Source of the DNA: Chara braunii
Lineage: Eukaryota; Streptophyta; Charophyceae; Charales; Characeae
Assembly: GCA_003427395.1 (NCBI GenBank)
Contig: BFEA01000010.1
Span: 1,165,419-1,210,555 of the forward strand
Direction of reading: 5' to 3'
Length of the DNA stretch: 45,137 bases
Each line of letters opens with the position of its first letter. The first letter of the stretch is position 1. A program made the translations under genes and the position numbers. The notes beneath the pieces were generated by a model. That model had not been told where the DNA came from, made no database searches, and worked only from the letters and a program-made list of their open reading frames with translations. Positions 1 to 10,798 of the stretch are shown here, piece by piece.

Positions 1-50
<50 letters not shown>
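1..50. repeat. (GA)n microsatellite
   Basis: The window opens with 25 uninterrupted GA units. The tract starts at base 1, so it may continue outside the window. Confidence 0.97.
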
Positions 51-52
<2 letters not shown>

Positions 53-164
53 AAAACGTACCGCGCCATGGCTGTGTTGGACTGGAAAGATCGCTTGAAA
101 CAGAACGTGATTTCAATTCCTGATGTAATCAGAGGGACACAATTAACGCCCCGGGGTTTGGGGG

Positions 165-170
<6 letters not shown>

Positions 171-210
<40 letters not shown>
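171..210. repeat. (AG)n microsatellite
   Basis: Twenty uninterrupted AG units, preceded by a G-rich stretch (about 152-168). It is the same motif as the tract at 1-50, with 120 bases of unique sequence between them. Confidence 0.97.
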
Positions 211-211
<1 letters not shown>

Positions 212-1549
212 AAAAAGTACGATTAGCTCGAATCCAAGAGTATGATAGCACTTTGTTAATTTATTAGGTTATATGTAGTTAATCACTCTGAATATCGGAT
301 CAATGGAAATGAACCGTCGAGAATGATCACTCTATTAGCAAAACAATGCAATTGAACAGTACAAATAAAACAATACAATAACAATATAATGAGACGAGAT
401 AATGAAAGGAGATAATGAAGCAGCAATATAACGATACGTTTAATAAACCAACATGGTAAAACAACAAAATAATAAACAAGCAAAAGACACATATAATACA
501 GCAATAATAAACATGAGCAATAGTAAGGAGGATGCCTTCACATAATGTCCGGTTCGCCAATTACTCGGTGGTTTGCTGTTTGGTTAGGGCGCCCTATTTT
601 GCGGGAAAAGTTCTCAGAGTTTCAGGGATGATGGATGATATCCCAACTTGTTGGCCTGTGACTGCCTTCTTTCCCCGCATGCGACTGATGGTCGCGACGG
701 CAGGCTATACCTGTATCTGACCGGAAATCCGTGTTGGATACTCGTCGATGGCATAGCCCTATTGGGGCAAAGTTGGGACAGTGAGGACGGGAGGGGGGGA
801 GGTGGGGCGGGGTTCGGGGATGTGGAGGATGAACGATGCGCGTTCTGTTTGGAGAAAGTAGGGAGAGGCGGGAGCGGAGGAGGGAGAGAGGAGGAGGAGA
901 GGGGAAGGTGCGGAGAGGGGGAGCATTGAGAGCGTCTCTGCTCTACTCACGAAATCTGTAGAATGCCCAGTGTATCTTGGGGGATGATACACTCGCCATT
1001 TTTTTTCATCTTTTTTTTTAATGTAGCGCGATGGACCATGGATCAGATATGACGCTGATCAGAACAGAAGGCAGCTAGCTACGGAAGTTTTTTCTTTCTT
1101 TCTTTCTTTCTTTCTTGTCTTTTCCACGTTGAGTGGAGCGAGGCCACTAAATCCGATACCCGTTCAGAGCTATTTGTTGTCAAATGCATCCAAGGGTGGC
1201 CGTAATTGCGGCCAGATGCATGCATCAAGCTCGCTGGTGTGGTGAGTATATGCCGTGATACGATATTTCCTTTGCCTGATCCTCTCCTGGGAGGTGACTT
1301 AGATTTAGCTAGCACTTTTGCCCGAATCTAGTTCTGATGGCGGTAATATACATGCACCAGAGTCCTAGTGAGAGTATACCCGCAACCTTCTCTTCGAAAC
1401 TCTGCTTTCCTCCTCCTCCTGCTCCTCCACCTCCTGCTCCTGCTGCTGCTCCACCTCCTGCTCCTAGTCCTCCTCTTTCTCCTCCTCTTTCCCCTCTCCT
1501 GCGGAACGAAATTGACTCCTCTCTCGTTTGTATGGCATCAACGGCCATT
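211..1549. other. non-coding stretch, no gene recognised
   Basis: No reading frame here resembles a known protein. About 240-530 is AT-rich, and about 780-930 is G/purine-rich and gives only low-complexity frames. An 8-base perfect inverted repeat (AGTGTATC/GATACACT, 9-base loop) lies at 969-993. About 1404-1500 is a CCT/GCT trinucleotide tract that reads as proline- or leucine-rich frames. The stretch ends exactly where the LTR of element A begins. Confidence 0.6.
1088..1116. repeat. (TTTC)n microsatellite
   Basis: About six TTTC units following a short T run. Confidence 0.9.
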
Positions 1550-2484
1550 TGCAAGGAAGATGAGCAATAGCGAACTTCAGCAATCAAACAGCATTATACA
1601 CATAAGACCAGATAGTCGTGACCTCGAACCAAGTGCAGAATTGCATCACGAGTTTCACCAAATAAGAGCACACCAAAAGCTCATAATTGACAATGCTGGA
1701 ATAGTCTCATCATCATCAATGAAGAACCAATGTTGATATCCTATCTGGCGCCGCCCAGACTACAGATGGCAGATCCTATCTAGCCTAGACTACAATGCCA
1801 AAGATGACGACAACAGCTCTCCTGAATTACGAGCAGATAGTGGCCAATGCGGCGCGCTTCCAGCACCAGGTATGTCTCTCGCATCACTCACTACCTCGTT
1901 CCCCAACACACAGATGCCACATGCACCCAAGGACCACCCTGCGCCACATCCAGCTCACAGCAGCGCAGCTCGGCTATGGCTGCCTGCTCCTTCCTGCTCG
2001 CCCGTGAGCGCGTGAGCGCCAGCCAGCTTCAGCGCAGCAGCGCTTGCGCAGCATGCAGCCAGCACCCGAATGGCTAAAGCGTGGGCTGGCCCTTTCCTAT
2101 ATGGAAATGGCCAGCCCGCATGTGTGCAGCCTGGCTGTGCTGGGCCTCGGCCCAGAAGCTTCCCGTAGGCCCAGGGAGGTTGAGCCTCAGACCAAACGAA
2201 TTGGCCCAGGGCCACCGACAGTTACTTGTGCCCAATTACCCACAGTCTGAGTTGGGCCTATGCTGCGAATCTCGCCCAGGGCCTGACTCAGATGCATTTG
2301 ATAAAGGAGATCAGGGCCTGGGCGCTTCCAACCAACTGGCGCTGCGCAACTGCCTGCATTTTCTCCAGTTGCGAAGTAGTCCAAAATAGCCCTCTTAGGA
2401 TCTGTCGGGCCTGCCTTCACTTAGGGCGGCCGACGCTGTTGCAAATAGGGGCCCAGTAGGGCATATCGAGGCCTTTGCCTCACA
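1550..2484 (-). repeat. 3' LTR of element A
   Basis: This 935-base block is closely similar to 9350-10060 and 11491-12405. Similarity starts sharply at TGCAAGG, which in the other two copies sits next to the primer-binding site. On the minus strand it runs TGTGAGGC...CTTGCA, the expected TG...CA ends. It contains a 15-base inverted repeat around a TATAT loop (2083-2117) that is conserved in the 5' LTR. Confidence 0.88.
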
Positions 2485-2492
2485 TTCCCTCC
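2485..2492 (-). promoter_or_regulatory. polypurine tract of element A
   Basis: On the minus strand GGAGGGAA lies directly against the TG of the 3' LTR, the position where plus-strand DNA synthesis is primed in LTR retrotransposons. Confidence 0.75.
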
Positions 2493-2532
2493 ATACTTCG
2501 CTAGTCGTCTGAGAAGTTCAGTCTTCGATAAT

Positions 2533-3430
2533 CTAGCGCTTGCCTTTCCGTAGAGACTTCTCATAGTGAGCGACTACCTTTGGAGCGGTCTGCATCAGTT
2601 CCTCCCTTGTGAACCGTCTGTCCTCCCTGGGGTCAGTGTGATGTCTGAACCGAACCCGGTACTGCAGCTTCGGTTTTGGAGGACGTCCTCTGCCGGTTGG
2701 TCTTGGAACTGGCATTTCTCTGTGATCAACGATGTCGTCGATGTCGACCTCTCCATCCATGGTTGGGGGCAGCATAGAGCGACGAGAAGGAAACTGGTCA
2801 GTTTCTTTGAATGGTGCAAGCTTTGAGGCATCGAAAACAGGGTAAGTGCGTAAGTGACCAGGGATGTGAACAACATAAGACCGACCCGTCTGGTTCATTC
2901 CCAACAACATCCAGAATCTCCCATGGTCCAAAGTACTGTGGCATGAGCTTGCGGGAGATCCCGTGCTTTTGTCCCAGTTTTGAGGACTTGACCCAGACTC
3001 TCTCTCCTACCTGAAACGTGGATGGGCGGCGGGGTTTGTTCTCAGACTCTATCATCGCCGCCTGTGTTTTGTGCATCTGCTCAACAGCCTGCTGCATAAG
3101 CTGCTCATATCGATAAGCAAACTCTAAAGTCCCAGGTGCAGCAGGGGGCTGGTTCTCAGGTAGTAAGAAATCCAAGGGCAGTCTAGGCTTAAAGGTTAAT
3201 AGCAGACTATTCAGGCTCATGCCCGTTGCACTGTGGACCGCGTTGTTGTACAGGCGGGCAATGAGAGCAAGTTTCTCATCCCAGTCTATCTGATTTGGCA
3301 TGATGTAACGCCTCAGCAGTTGTTGTACAACGTGGCTCAACTGTTCTGCTTGTCCATCCGCCTCGGGATGGTTTCCTTATGTCTGCGTTCCCTGTTTTGC
3401 AGCTGCGGCTTTCCACTGTTCACTTGTGAA
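2533..3430 (-). pseudogene. element A integrase C-terminal half and chromodomain
   Basis: The right part encodes the end of the integrase core with the catalytic-Glu context HPEADGQAEQ (about 3350-3385). It is followed by the YNNAVHSATG segment and a GPWEILDVVG-type SH3-like fold that carries the end of the pol protein. After a frameshift near 2800-2930 the next frame continues with the YPVFDASKL linker typical of gypsy pol and ends in a chromodomain (DIDDIVDHRE... to about residue 125). Chromodomains are thought to steer integration toward marked chromatin. The two frames overlap by about 130 bases. The protein ends about 48 bases before the 3' LTR, as expected for the end of pol. Confidence 0.85.
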
Positions 3431-3900
3431 TCACACATCATGGTCACTGACTATAGACTTTGGCAATCCAAAGTCTCTAACCCAGTTCTCTTTGAACAGC
3501 TTAATCACATGCTCAGTCTTCGTTGTCTCCGGCATTGCAACTAACCTAGCGAGCTTTCTAAACCTATCCACGATAACAAAGATGTGTCTCATTCCGCTCT
3601 TGTTGGTTACCAGCGTATCCATGAAGTCCATGGATAGGCTCTCACCAGGCCTTTTCGAAATCGGAAGGGCCTTGAGGAGCCCAAGAGGGGCCTGTGTACG
3701 GGGCTTGTCTCTCTAACATACCTGACAAGTCTCCACATATAGCTTAACATCTCTCATCATCGTGGGCCGCTGCAACAAATTGGCTGTAGTCTTCTTGAAA
3801 CCAAAATGGTCGGTGGCGTCATGACATTCTCCTAAAAATAAACTACGCAAAGACTCTCTCTTTGGGACACACAAACGTTTATTCTCTTCCTTCTCAACGA
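3431..3900 (-). pseudogene. element A integrase zinc-binding domain and core
   Basis: The right part carries an HHCC zinc-binding motif (ECHDATDHFG, then ETCQVC), the N-terminal domain of retroviral-type integrases. The left part carries the first two acidic residues of the DD35E core: one in MDFMDT and one in IVSDHD, where the usual SDRD has changed to SDHD. The third acidic residue is in the neighbouring segment. A reading-frame break lies between about 3631 and 3713, and the core frame stops again at 3431, so no full-length integrase is made. Confidence 0.85.
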
Positions 3901-4610
3901 ACAACAAGCCGTTGATCAACTCAAACTCGACAGAAGTCTTCTTATCCTTCGCCTCAAGTCTGCGTATGATCTGAGACATGAACTGGTCCTCGCGAGAGAC
4001 TTCCACCAAAGAACGAGTAACATAGGTCGTAAGGTCGAACGTAGTAATCAGCGCACCTGAGAAATCAGGTCTACATGACAAGGCATCAACAACCTTGTTG
4101 TACTCCCCTTTCAGATATTGCGGGTCGAAGTCATACTGCGCAATGACTTCGATCCAACGCTTCAGAGCGTCAGAGAGCACCGACTGAGTTCTCATTCACC
4201 TCAAGGTCTGATGATCAGTCCTGAGGATGAAGAACCTCCCAAGGAGATAGTGCCTCCACAACCGCATAGAGTTCCTTCTCATAGGTGGACTTCGCCAACT
4301 TTTGAGACGACATCTTTTTAGACATGTACTCGACAGGCCTTAACTTTTTCCCCTCCTGTTGCACAAGTACGACACCAATGCCATATTGATTGGCATCCAT
4401 GGTTACTACAAACGGTTTATTAGGATCAGGAAGTTTCAAGACCTCGTAGTGCGTCAATGCATGCTTCAGATGTCTGAAAGCAGCCTTGCACTCGTCTGTC
4501 CACTCCCATGGGGTGTCAAGGTGGGCCAGATCAGTCAAAGGGGCAGCCACTATACTATAATTCTTCACGAAAGTCCTATAGTAGCCTGTTATCCCTAAGA
4601 AAGATCTCAT
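3901..4610 (-). pseudogene. element A RNase H domain
   Basis: The thumb/connection segment starts at RSFLGITGYYRTFV. It is followed by the RNase H acidic positions: Asp in VTMDANQYGIG, Glu in YEKELYAVVEAL, Asp in RTDHQTL and Asp in KVVDALS. This domain degrades the RNA strand of the RNA/DNA hybrid. The four acidic residues survive but are split between frames: the right frame ends at 4215 and the left frame starts at 4195. The order RT then RNase H then integrase is that of Ty3/gypsy. Confidence 0.85.
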
Positions 4611-4619
4611 CTTAGTCAG

Positions 4620-5463
4620 AGACTAAGGACGTGGCCAATCACGAATGCTGGCCACCTTCACGTCATCGAGCTTCAATCCCTCCGCGGAAATCTAATGACC
4701 CAAGTACAAGACACGGGTGCGGCCAAACTCGCACTTCTCACCGTTGATCTTGAACTTGTGCTGTCGCAGAAGACTAAGGACTTTGTCCAAGTGCGCAACG
4801 TGCTCCTCGACAGTCTTACTAAAAATAAGTATGTCATCGAGGTACACGATGACATACCTCGATGACATACTTATCCAAATAGTCATGAAATGTCCGATTC
4901 ATAGCGTGCTGAAAGGTGCCAGGAGCATTGCGAAGGCCAAAAGGCATCACCACAAACTCGTACAGACCGTATCTGGTCTGAAATGCGATTTTGTGTTGAT
5001 CCTCAGACCGGATTGCAATCTGATGGTACCCGGACTTCAGATCTATCTTACTGAAGTACCGACACCCTTGCACTCTATCTAGCAAATCATCGATGCGCGG
5101 TAGGGGCTCTCTGTTCTTTATAGTGATGGCATTGAGGCCCCTATAGTCAATGCACATTCTAAGTGTTCCTTCCTTCTTCTTTGGTACAAATAGTACTGGA
5201 GACCCATAAGGAGAAACACTCGACCGGATCCAACCCTTTTCTACGAGTTCCTTGAGTTGCCGGCGAAGCTCATCAAGCTCGCCTGGAGACATCCGATAGA
5301 TCCTACCCTTCGGGATGCTAGACCCTGGGATAATCTCTACCGCGTGGACGACCTCCCTCTCAACAACCCCTGTCGGCTCTTCAAATAGATCAAGGTATTT
5401 AGCAACTACTCCCTCTATCTCTGGCGGCATTTTCACCGGCTCGCCTGCAGCAGAGACATACAC
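4620..5463 (-). pseudogene. element A reverse transcriptase
   Basis: The main open stretch (5463-4834, 209 residues) holds the RT fingers and palm: [36 protein letters not shown], motif A in [13 protein letters not shown] with its catalytic Asp, and [14 protein letters not shown]. The catalytic YLDD motif (about 4830-4842) is in another frame, because a 13-base unit (gatgacatacctc) is repeated in tandem immediately next to it. The downstream frame continues LIFSKTVEEH to LYLGH. The catalytic residues therefore exist but cannot be read in one protein. The segment before motif 1 is the gypsy protease-RT linker. Confidence 0.92.
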
Positions 5464-6075
5464 ATACCCTCCTCCTGATTTTGCTTATAGTAATTATAGA
5501 ACGCGGCCGCACACATGCATCCATGGGACTCGATCAGACTACTAGCTTTGAACTTACGTAATCTGGCGGTCCCTCCACCTGGCAAAGTGTGTTTGACCAC
5601 TTTTCGGTCCCAGTCAAACTGGGGCTGTGCCATAGAGAGGTAGTACATATCTAACAACATATCCATGGGGAGTTCATCACTCACGAGGAAAGAGACTCGA
5701 TGTCTCAGTTCGCCTCCCGCGTACGGGAAAGGTCGACTCCACAGGTCGACTCAGGCGCTGCACTCGCCCCTGTAAACGCAGCCTCTCAACGCACGTGCGA
5801 CTAATGAAGTTTTTGGTTAAGCAAGTGTCATGATAAGCCCTGGCCTTGCGGCCGCCAATGACTACCTCGTTGACGAACATCTCACCCTTAGGGGCTTTGA
5901 CCAATGTCGTCCAAGAAGCTTGCGGGTCTGATCTAGACCACTCCTCCTTTAGCTCCTCTAAGGACTCAAACACATTCATCGAACAGAGGGTCGATGGGTC
6001 TGAACATGTTTGCGGGACGACGATGGAGTCAGTAGCTTGGGCCATCTCTCGGGATGGTGACGGTGTGTCCACCAC
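5433..6075 (-). pseudogene. element A aspartic protease, degenerate
   Basis: The right frame (6075-5677) contains VIGGRKARAYHDTCLTKNFIS, the position of the retropepsin active site. The expected D-T/S-G reads D-T-C, so the active-site glycine is lost. The left frame (5684-5433) carries the flap-distal segment LLDMYYLSMAQPQFDWDRK, the family's counterpart of the gypsy LGMDWL segment. The two pieces are in different frames. The protease normally cuts the gag-pol polyprotein. It lies directly upstream of RT and overlaps it slightly, as in gypsy pol. Confidence 0.75.
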
Positions 6076-6230
6076 CTCGACCCTAGCAGGAACAACTACT
6101 ATTCCTACTGGCCCGACGTGTTTCCTGGAGCAGTGCCAGAAGTGCTAGCCACATTGCTACCAACGGGAGCGGAGGATCCCAACGCCTGCCCCATCGTAGG
6201 CGGTATCTTTTCGGTTACCTTCTTATTTCG

Positions 6231-7787
6231 GCACTAGAATTGGTTATGGCCATATTCGCCACAACGGATACAAGCCGTCCTTGTATACTGATCTCTCCAC
6301 ACATCCTCAGTGAGACCCGCTTTCTCCCATGGAGGAGCATTGGGGTCAACTTGACTCCTTGACCGGGAACCTCATCGGCGTCTTCCGGTCTCCTTTTCTT
6401 TTTGAGCTACGACAGCGACTACTCCACCCCTTAAGCCTCTACACTGCCTGGCTCTGAACCTACTCCCGCCTGGAACTCGTCGTCCAACTCGATGGTAGAA
6501 CCATCGTTGTCGACGAACATGATGCGGCCCTTCGCCTTCCAGTTGGGAGGCAGTGACTTCTTCCTACCATTCGTCGTGGGGTTATGTCCATGCCCTATCT
6601 TTGCCTTAAGGTCTAGGGCCTTCTTACTGAACGAGGGAAAGTTGTGCATATTGATGTTGGCCTCACCTGCCAACTGATTCCTAAGAGGCATGGGAAAGCA
6701 TCTCAGGTAGGAGGTGAGTAAAACCTGGGGGTCATAGCGAACCCCAGGGACACAGATTAGACGCTCTACAGCGTCAGTGGCCTCCCTTACTGACTTGAAC
6801 TGCCTCGTGCGTAGTGTCAGGATCGCATTTGTGGCCTTTTGGGCCTCCTGAGGATCATGCCACCTGTCTTCCACCAACTTGAGGAAGTCATCCACTTTCT
6901 GGGTGATTGCCCAAGCGCGGAAGTCATGACCATACCTCTGGAGCTGCACTAAACCACTCAACCATCATGCTGCACTCCCCTCTAGATAGGATGCAGCCAC
7001 AACAAAAACTTCCTCGTGTGGCAAGGTTAGTTTACACTTGACATAGATTGGCACTGCCCTCAACCAAGTGTCGAGGTCTTCGTCCCTCTTATCCCCTGTG
7101 AAGGGTTTAGGAGCGGTGATGGCCGTCTTTGGTACCAATTGTCACCCTGTCCCGGTCCCTGCATCACTCCGGGCAGTGGACCCAGTGGTGCAGGCTGCTA
7201 CACTATCTGCTGGGGCTGTGTGCCCTGCGACTGTATAGACTGCGAAACAGCAGGTTGCACGCTTACTGCAACCTGCGACGGAGGTTGGGTGAACACTGTC
7301 TGTACAGGAACCTGTAAACTAGGACCTGTTGAGAACCCTCCTGATAATGGCATGCCCAGGGAAACGGTTCGGACCGATGCTGGGGCTGTGTATGAGGATA
7401 CCCCAGTCACCGGTGGGACAAAAGGAGGAGGATGTACAACGGGCCAGGCACCAGGCCCGGACGGTGATGGTGACGCCTGCGTTCGCCCGACTAACACAAC
7501 CAGACTTTGTTGAATGTCCTGTAAGATCTCCATTTTGTGATCTTGCATTTCAACTACGCTCAACAAGATCGACCGTATGGTCCTCACGTCATCCTCCATC
7601 TCTGTAGTGTCCATCTCCTCTAACTCACTAACGTCCGCTTGCCTCCGCTGCATCCTGACTCTTCTCCTAATCATTCTCTCTTTCTCAACCTTAATCTCTC
7701 CAACGCCTGCTGTAGCCGTGCTTCGCGATCAGCAGCTCGCTGTATGGCGACCTCCTCGTGAGTCATCACTAAGGGCTGGCTCGCCAT
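6231..7787 (-). pseudogene. element A gag (coiled coil, capsid, zinc knuckle)
   Basis: The likely start is the ATG at 7787 (MASQPLVMTHEEV...), followed by a charged helical stretch. A one-base shift at about 7673 moves the reading into the next frame (7674-7198), which is charged and then proline/serine/glutamine-rich. The capsid-like domain (6961-6431) has the retrotransposon-gag pattern: FRAWAITQKVDDFLKLVEDRW, TLRTRQFKSV, LRCFPMPLRNQL. A CX2CX4HX4C zinc knuckle (CIRCGEYGHNQF, then a stop, then C) lies at 6231-6272 with an in-frame TAG at 6234-6236. Gag packages the RNA. The predicted protein is broken at three or more points. Confidence 0.8.
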
Positions 7788-9334
7788 TACGCCATTGACT
7801 GACTCTGGCTCTGAGCGACCGTTGACCCTACAACTCCTCAACTGCTAGCCTGGGAACTCTGCTACGCAGAAGTGGCCATGGCTACCGAAGTTGCGGCTTC
7901 GCTTTCGAACGCCCTGCTAGCCTCTGCTGCTCTAGCTCTCCTCTACTGCTGCAGCCTATCCCTACGCTGGTGGAACATGTATCTGTCGCCCTCTGGTCCT
8001 AAAGCCAAATGGGCAATCGGACGCCTAGCCTATCGCAGGATCCGATCGTCCTCTCTAGTGTCCTCCCTGTCGCTCATAAGCTACAACACTGTACACAATC
8101 TGCACTAGTGCACTCTAGATGCCTACCGCAGTGTAATGCATAGACCAACTTAAAATAAATAATTGGTGGCTATGTTAGAGACTATACATACGGGTTCAAC
8201 AAGTAAGTTCAGATTCCTACAAACGCAAACTATTGCACTTTAATTAGTCCGCAAACAGATGTCACAAGGAACAAAAAACTGTTCTAACTAATGTTGTCTG
8301 TCAGATGTGAATGGCTGTACATCTAACTAATCAAAATAAAAATAGAATCGTTTGTTTGGTTTGTTCACAACATGGGATCTTACTCAAACTTATCACCTGG
8401 AATCTACCCCTTCCCCAATTCCCCTTGATTGTCACTTAACGTCAGCGTCCCTGAGCAATCCGGTTTGGCGTGCGTGACTAAAGGTGTGCACACGGCCCAC
8501 CCTGTGCCCCGAGTAGCTGCTGAGATGGCCAGCCCTGCACTGTGTTTATCCTCGCGTGCAGCGAGCCTTACACCCATTGCCTGATCCAAAGTCAATTTAA
8601 CGATCGCCCCCAAGTGTCATCAAGAATTATTTTACATCGCAGCAGAACGACGATCACAACCAATGGTTTCCCCAACCGGTGTTTATTTATAGACGCCCGA
8701 TACTCGTCTCTCCCATAGGGCTGGCCTGCCCTTCAGTACCCCTTCTCTGAGCACAGCAAGCAGACAAGGACAAAGCAGCAAAGCATGCGTGCTCTACTCC
8801 CAGTGGGTTGGCATGGTGACCGTGACCCAGTGCTCCGTCCAGGGCCCTTCAGAAAGCTTCGCCCTCTCCTTCCAGATGCTCCACAAGAACAATGCCGACT
8901 CTCAAGGTTGAGCGCACACGACACCTCACATGAGAGGACTCTCAAGAAAGAGCTCACAACTTCACGGTAAGAAGTGATGAAGAGGGTAGATAAGGTTAAG
9001 AGCAACGTACCTCATTATAGCTGCCCACAACCACAAATATTCTCACCAGATGACTTGATGGTGATTGCGATGACCAGTCACTGCATCGGCACAACCAGCA
9101 TTATCACGCCGTTCCACCTCCACATCAATCAACCACCAGATAGTTCTCCTCACACTGCGAACACCCAATATACATACCGTAGCCTTCCTGGCGATTCCCC
9201 TCTCCTCCTGGGTTGCCAAAACCTTGTCTCCGCCCTCCTCACTATACACCACCTACGACCAGGCTCACCAAGCAGACCGCATGTATGTACCGCAAAGGCA
9301 GAAGACAAGCGCCAAATGAGCGCAACGCACCACA
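7788..9334 (-). other. element A leader (untranslated) region
   Basis: This stretch lies between the primer-binding site and gag and has no convincing coding frame. Its right part (8655-9349) is closely similar to 10799-11490, the leader of the second copy A2. It contains TATAAATAAA on the minus strand (8682-8691) downstream of GGGCAGGCCAGCCC, a promoter-like arrangement also seen inside the LTRs of elements C and D. It also holds GGTTGTGATCGTCGT (about 8647-8662), which recurs in the element C leader near 17650-17665. Confidence 0.65.
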
Positions 9335-9346
9335 GCTCCGATACCA
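9335..9346 (-). promoter_or_regulatory. primer-binding site of element A (initiator-Met tRNA)
   Basis: On the minus strand the sequence is TGGTATCGGAGC, one mismatch from TGGTATCAGAGC, the complement of the 3' end of plant initiator-Met tRNA. It starts three bases from the TGCA end of the 5' LTR, as expected for the site that primes minus-strand DNA synthesis. Confidence 0.88.
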
Positions 9347-9349
9347 AAT

Positions 9350-10060
9350 TGCAAGGAAGAGGAGCAATAGTGAACTTCAACAATCAAACAACATTATACA
9401 CATAAGACCAGATAGTCGTGACCTCGAACCAAGCGCAGAATTGCATCACGAGTTTCACCAAATAAGAGCACACCAAAAGCTCATAATTGACAATGTTGGA
9501 ATAGTCTCATCATCATCAACGAAAAACCAATGTTGATATCCTATTTGGTGCTCAACGCCCAGACTACAGATGGCAGATCCTATCTAGCCTAGACTACAAT
9601 GCCGAAGCTGACGACAACAGCTTTCCTGACGTACGAGCAGATAGCGGCCAATGCCGCACGCTTTCAGCACCTGGTATGTCTCTCGCATCACTCACTACCT
9701 CGTTCCCCAACACACATATGCCACATGCACCCAAGGACCACCCTACGCCACATCCAGCTCACAGCAGCGCAACTCGGCTATGGCTGCCTGCTCCTTCCTG
9801 CTCGCCCGTGAGCGCGTGAGCGCCAGCCAGCTTCAGCGCAGCAGCGCTGAAGCAACATGCACCCAGCACCCGAATGACCAAAGCGTGGGCTGGCCCTTTC
9901 CTATATGGAAATGGCCAGCCTGCGTGTGTGCAGCCTGGATGTGTTGGGCCTCGGGCCAGAAGCTTCCGGTAGGCCCAGGGAGGTTGAGCCTCAGACCAAA
10001 CGAATTGGCCCAGGGCCACCGACAATTACTTGTGCTCAACTACCCACAGTCTGAGTTGGG
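9350..10060 (-). repeat. 5' LTR of element A, truncated
   Basis: It matches 1550-2256 closely and then stops abruptly at GTTGGG, where the 3' LTR continues for another 228 bases. The missing part is the outer end of U3, including the TG terminus. The inverted repeat with a TATAT loop is intact at 9887-9921. The remainder was deleted or replaced by the sequence beginning at 10061. Confidence 0.87.
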
Positions 10061-10798
10061 TGAGCATACGCACATGCACATGCACACAGGCATCCACACT
10101 TCGCCCCCATCCCACCCCTTCCAAATGCGCCCTACTCGCTTTTCTGTTCGTTCGTTATTTTCCTACTCGTTTTTTTGTTTTGTTTTGTTTTGTTTTGTTT
10201 TGTTTGTGTTTGTGTTTGTGTGTGTTCTTGCTTCCTCTTCTTCTCTCACCCTCTCTTCTCTGTTGCTGTCGTAATAGTCGTTGTCCGCAACTTCATCGTC
10301 TGTCCTCTTTTTTCTTTTCTTTGACATTCCTCTTCTTCTCTGAGGTCATCGCTTCGTCTCAGTTGCTGTTGTCATAGTCCTCGTCGACAACATCGTTGCC
10401 CCTTTTTTTTTCTTTGACGCATATGAGTGATTTTTTTAATTACTTATTTTTGGTCGGAATTTGGGCCAGATGCATACAGGTCTGGCCGTAAATGCGGTGC
10501 ATGTATGATAGTGCTAGTGTGAGTATCCTCTGGATTATTAAGTATGTTACCTGTCAGTTGAGGCAGCAAGGGTTGACAGGACAGAAGCGTGTAGGTGAAA
10601 AGTCCTCAGACCTTTCTGTTCTTAAGCGATGATGACAACAATGCCTCTTGTTTTCGGTTTCTGATAGAGCAGCTCATCAGGGCACATGTTGAACATTGGA
10701 TATAGGAGCCTGTAGGTGAAAAGTCCTCATACCAAGGGTTGACAGGATAGAAGCCTCTAGGTGAAAAACCCTCAGAGCTTTCTGTTTTTAAGCAATCA
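10061..10798. other. spacer between A and A2, low complexity
   Basis: No gene is visible. The stretch contains an ATGCAC-rich piece, a (TTTTG)n/(TTTG)n tract (10170-10226), and a duplicated pyrimidine-rich unit of about 100 bases (10257-10325 and 10356-10422, both holding GTTGCTGT and CTTTGAC). A diverged copy of a roughly 60-base unit with GTTGACAGGA and AGGTGAAAA occurs at 10571-10630 and again at 10737-10795. It joins the truncated 5' LTR of A to the leader of A2. Confidence 0.55.
10170..10226. repeat. (TTTTG)n / (TTTG)n tract
   Basis: About six TTTTG units pass into TTTGTG units. The derived leucine/phenylalanine/valine frames are low complexity and not taken as genes. Confidence 0.85.

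Larger units (their letters stand above)
1550..10060 (-). mobile_element. element A: chromodomain Ty3/gypsy LTR retrotransposon, defective
   Basis: All landmarks of a minus-strand gypsy element are present. Reading right to left they are a 5' LTR (truncated), a primer-binding site matching initiator-Met tRNA, a leader, gag with a zinc knuckle, protease, reverse transcriptase, RNase H, integrase with a chromodomain, a polypurine tract and a 3' LTR. The order protease-RT-RNase H-integrase is the Ty3/gypsy order, and the C-terminal chromodomain places it among the chromoviruses. The left LTR begins TGCAAGG and ends in CA. The 5' LTR lacks its last roughly 230 bases (start of U3), so the right target duplication cannot be seen; the left flank is CCATT. 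Frameshifts and stops in all genes make it non-autonomous. Confidence 0.9.

Noticed and set aside
648-929. 93-residue frame with glycine/glutamate-rich end
   Set aside because: It is produced by a purine-rich tract and has no recognisable fold or neighbours.
1180-1345. Similarity of 1186-1245 to 10457-10520 (GGCCGTAAWTGCGG, GATGCAT words)
   Set aside because: Only short words are shared in a different order; not enough to call a repeat.
8640-9349. Extending the A-family LTR to include the TATA-bearing leader
   Set aside because: The left LTR copy starts at 1550, next to where the primer site lies in the other copies, and contains none of the leader.
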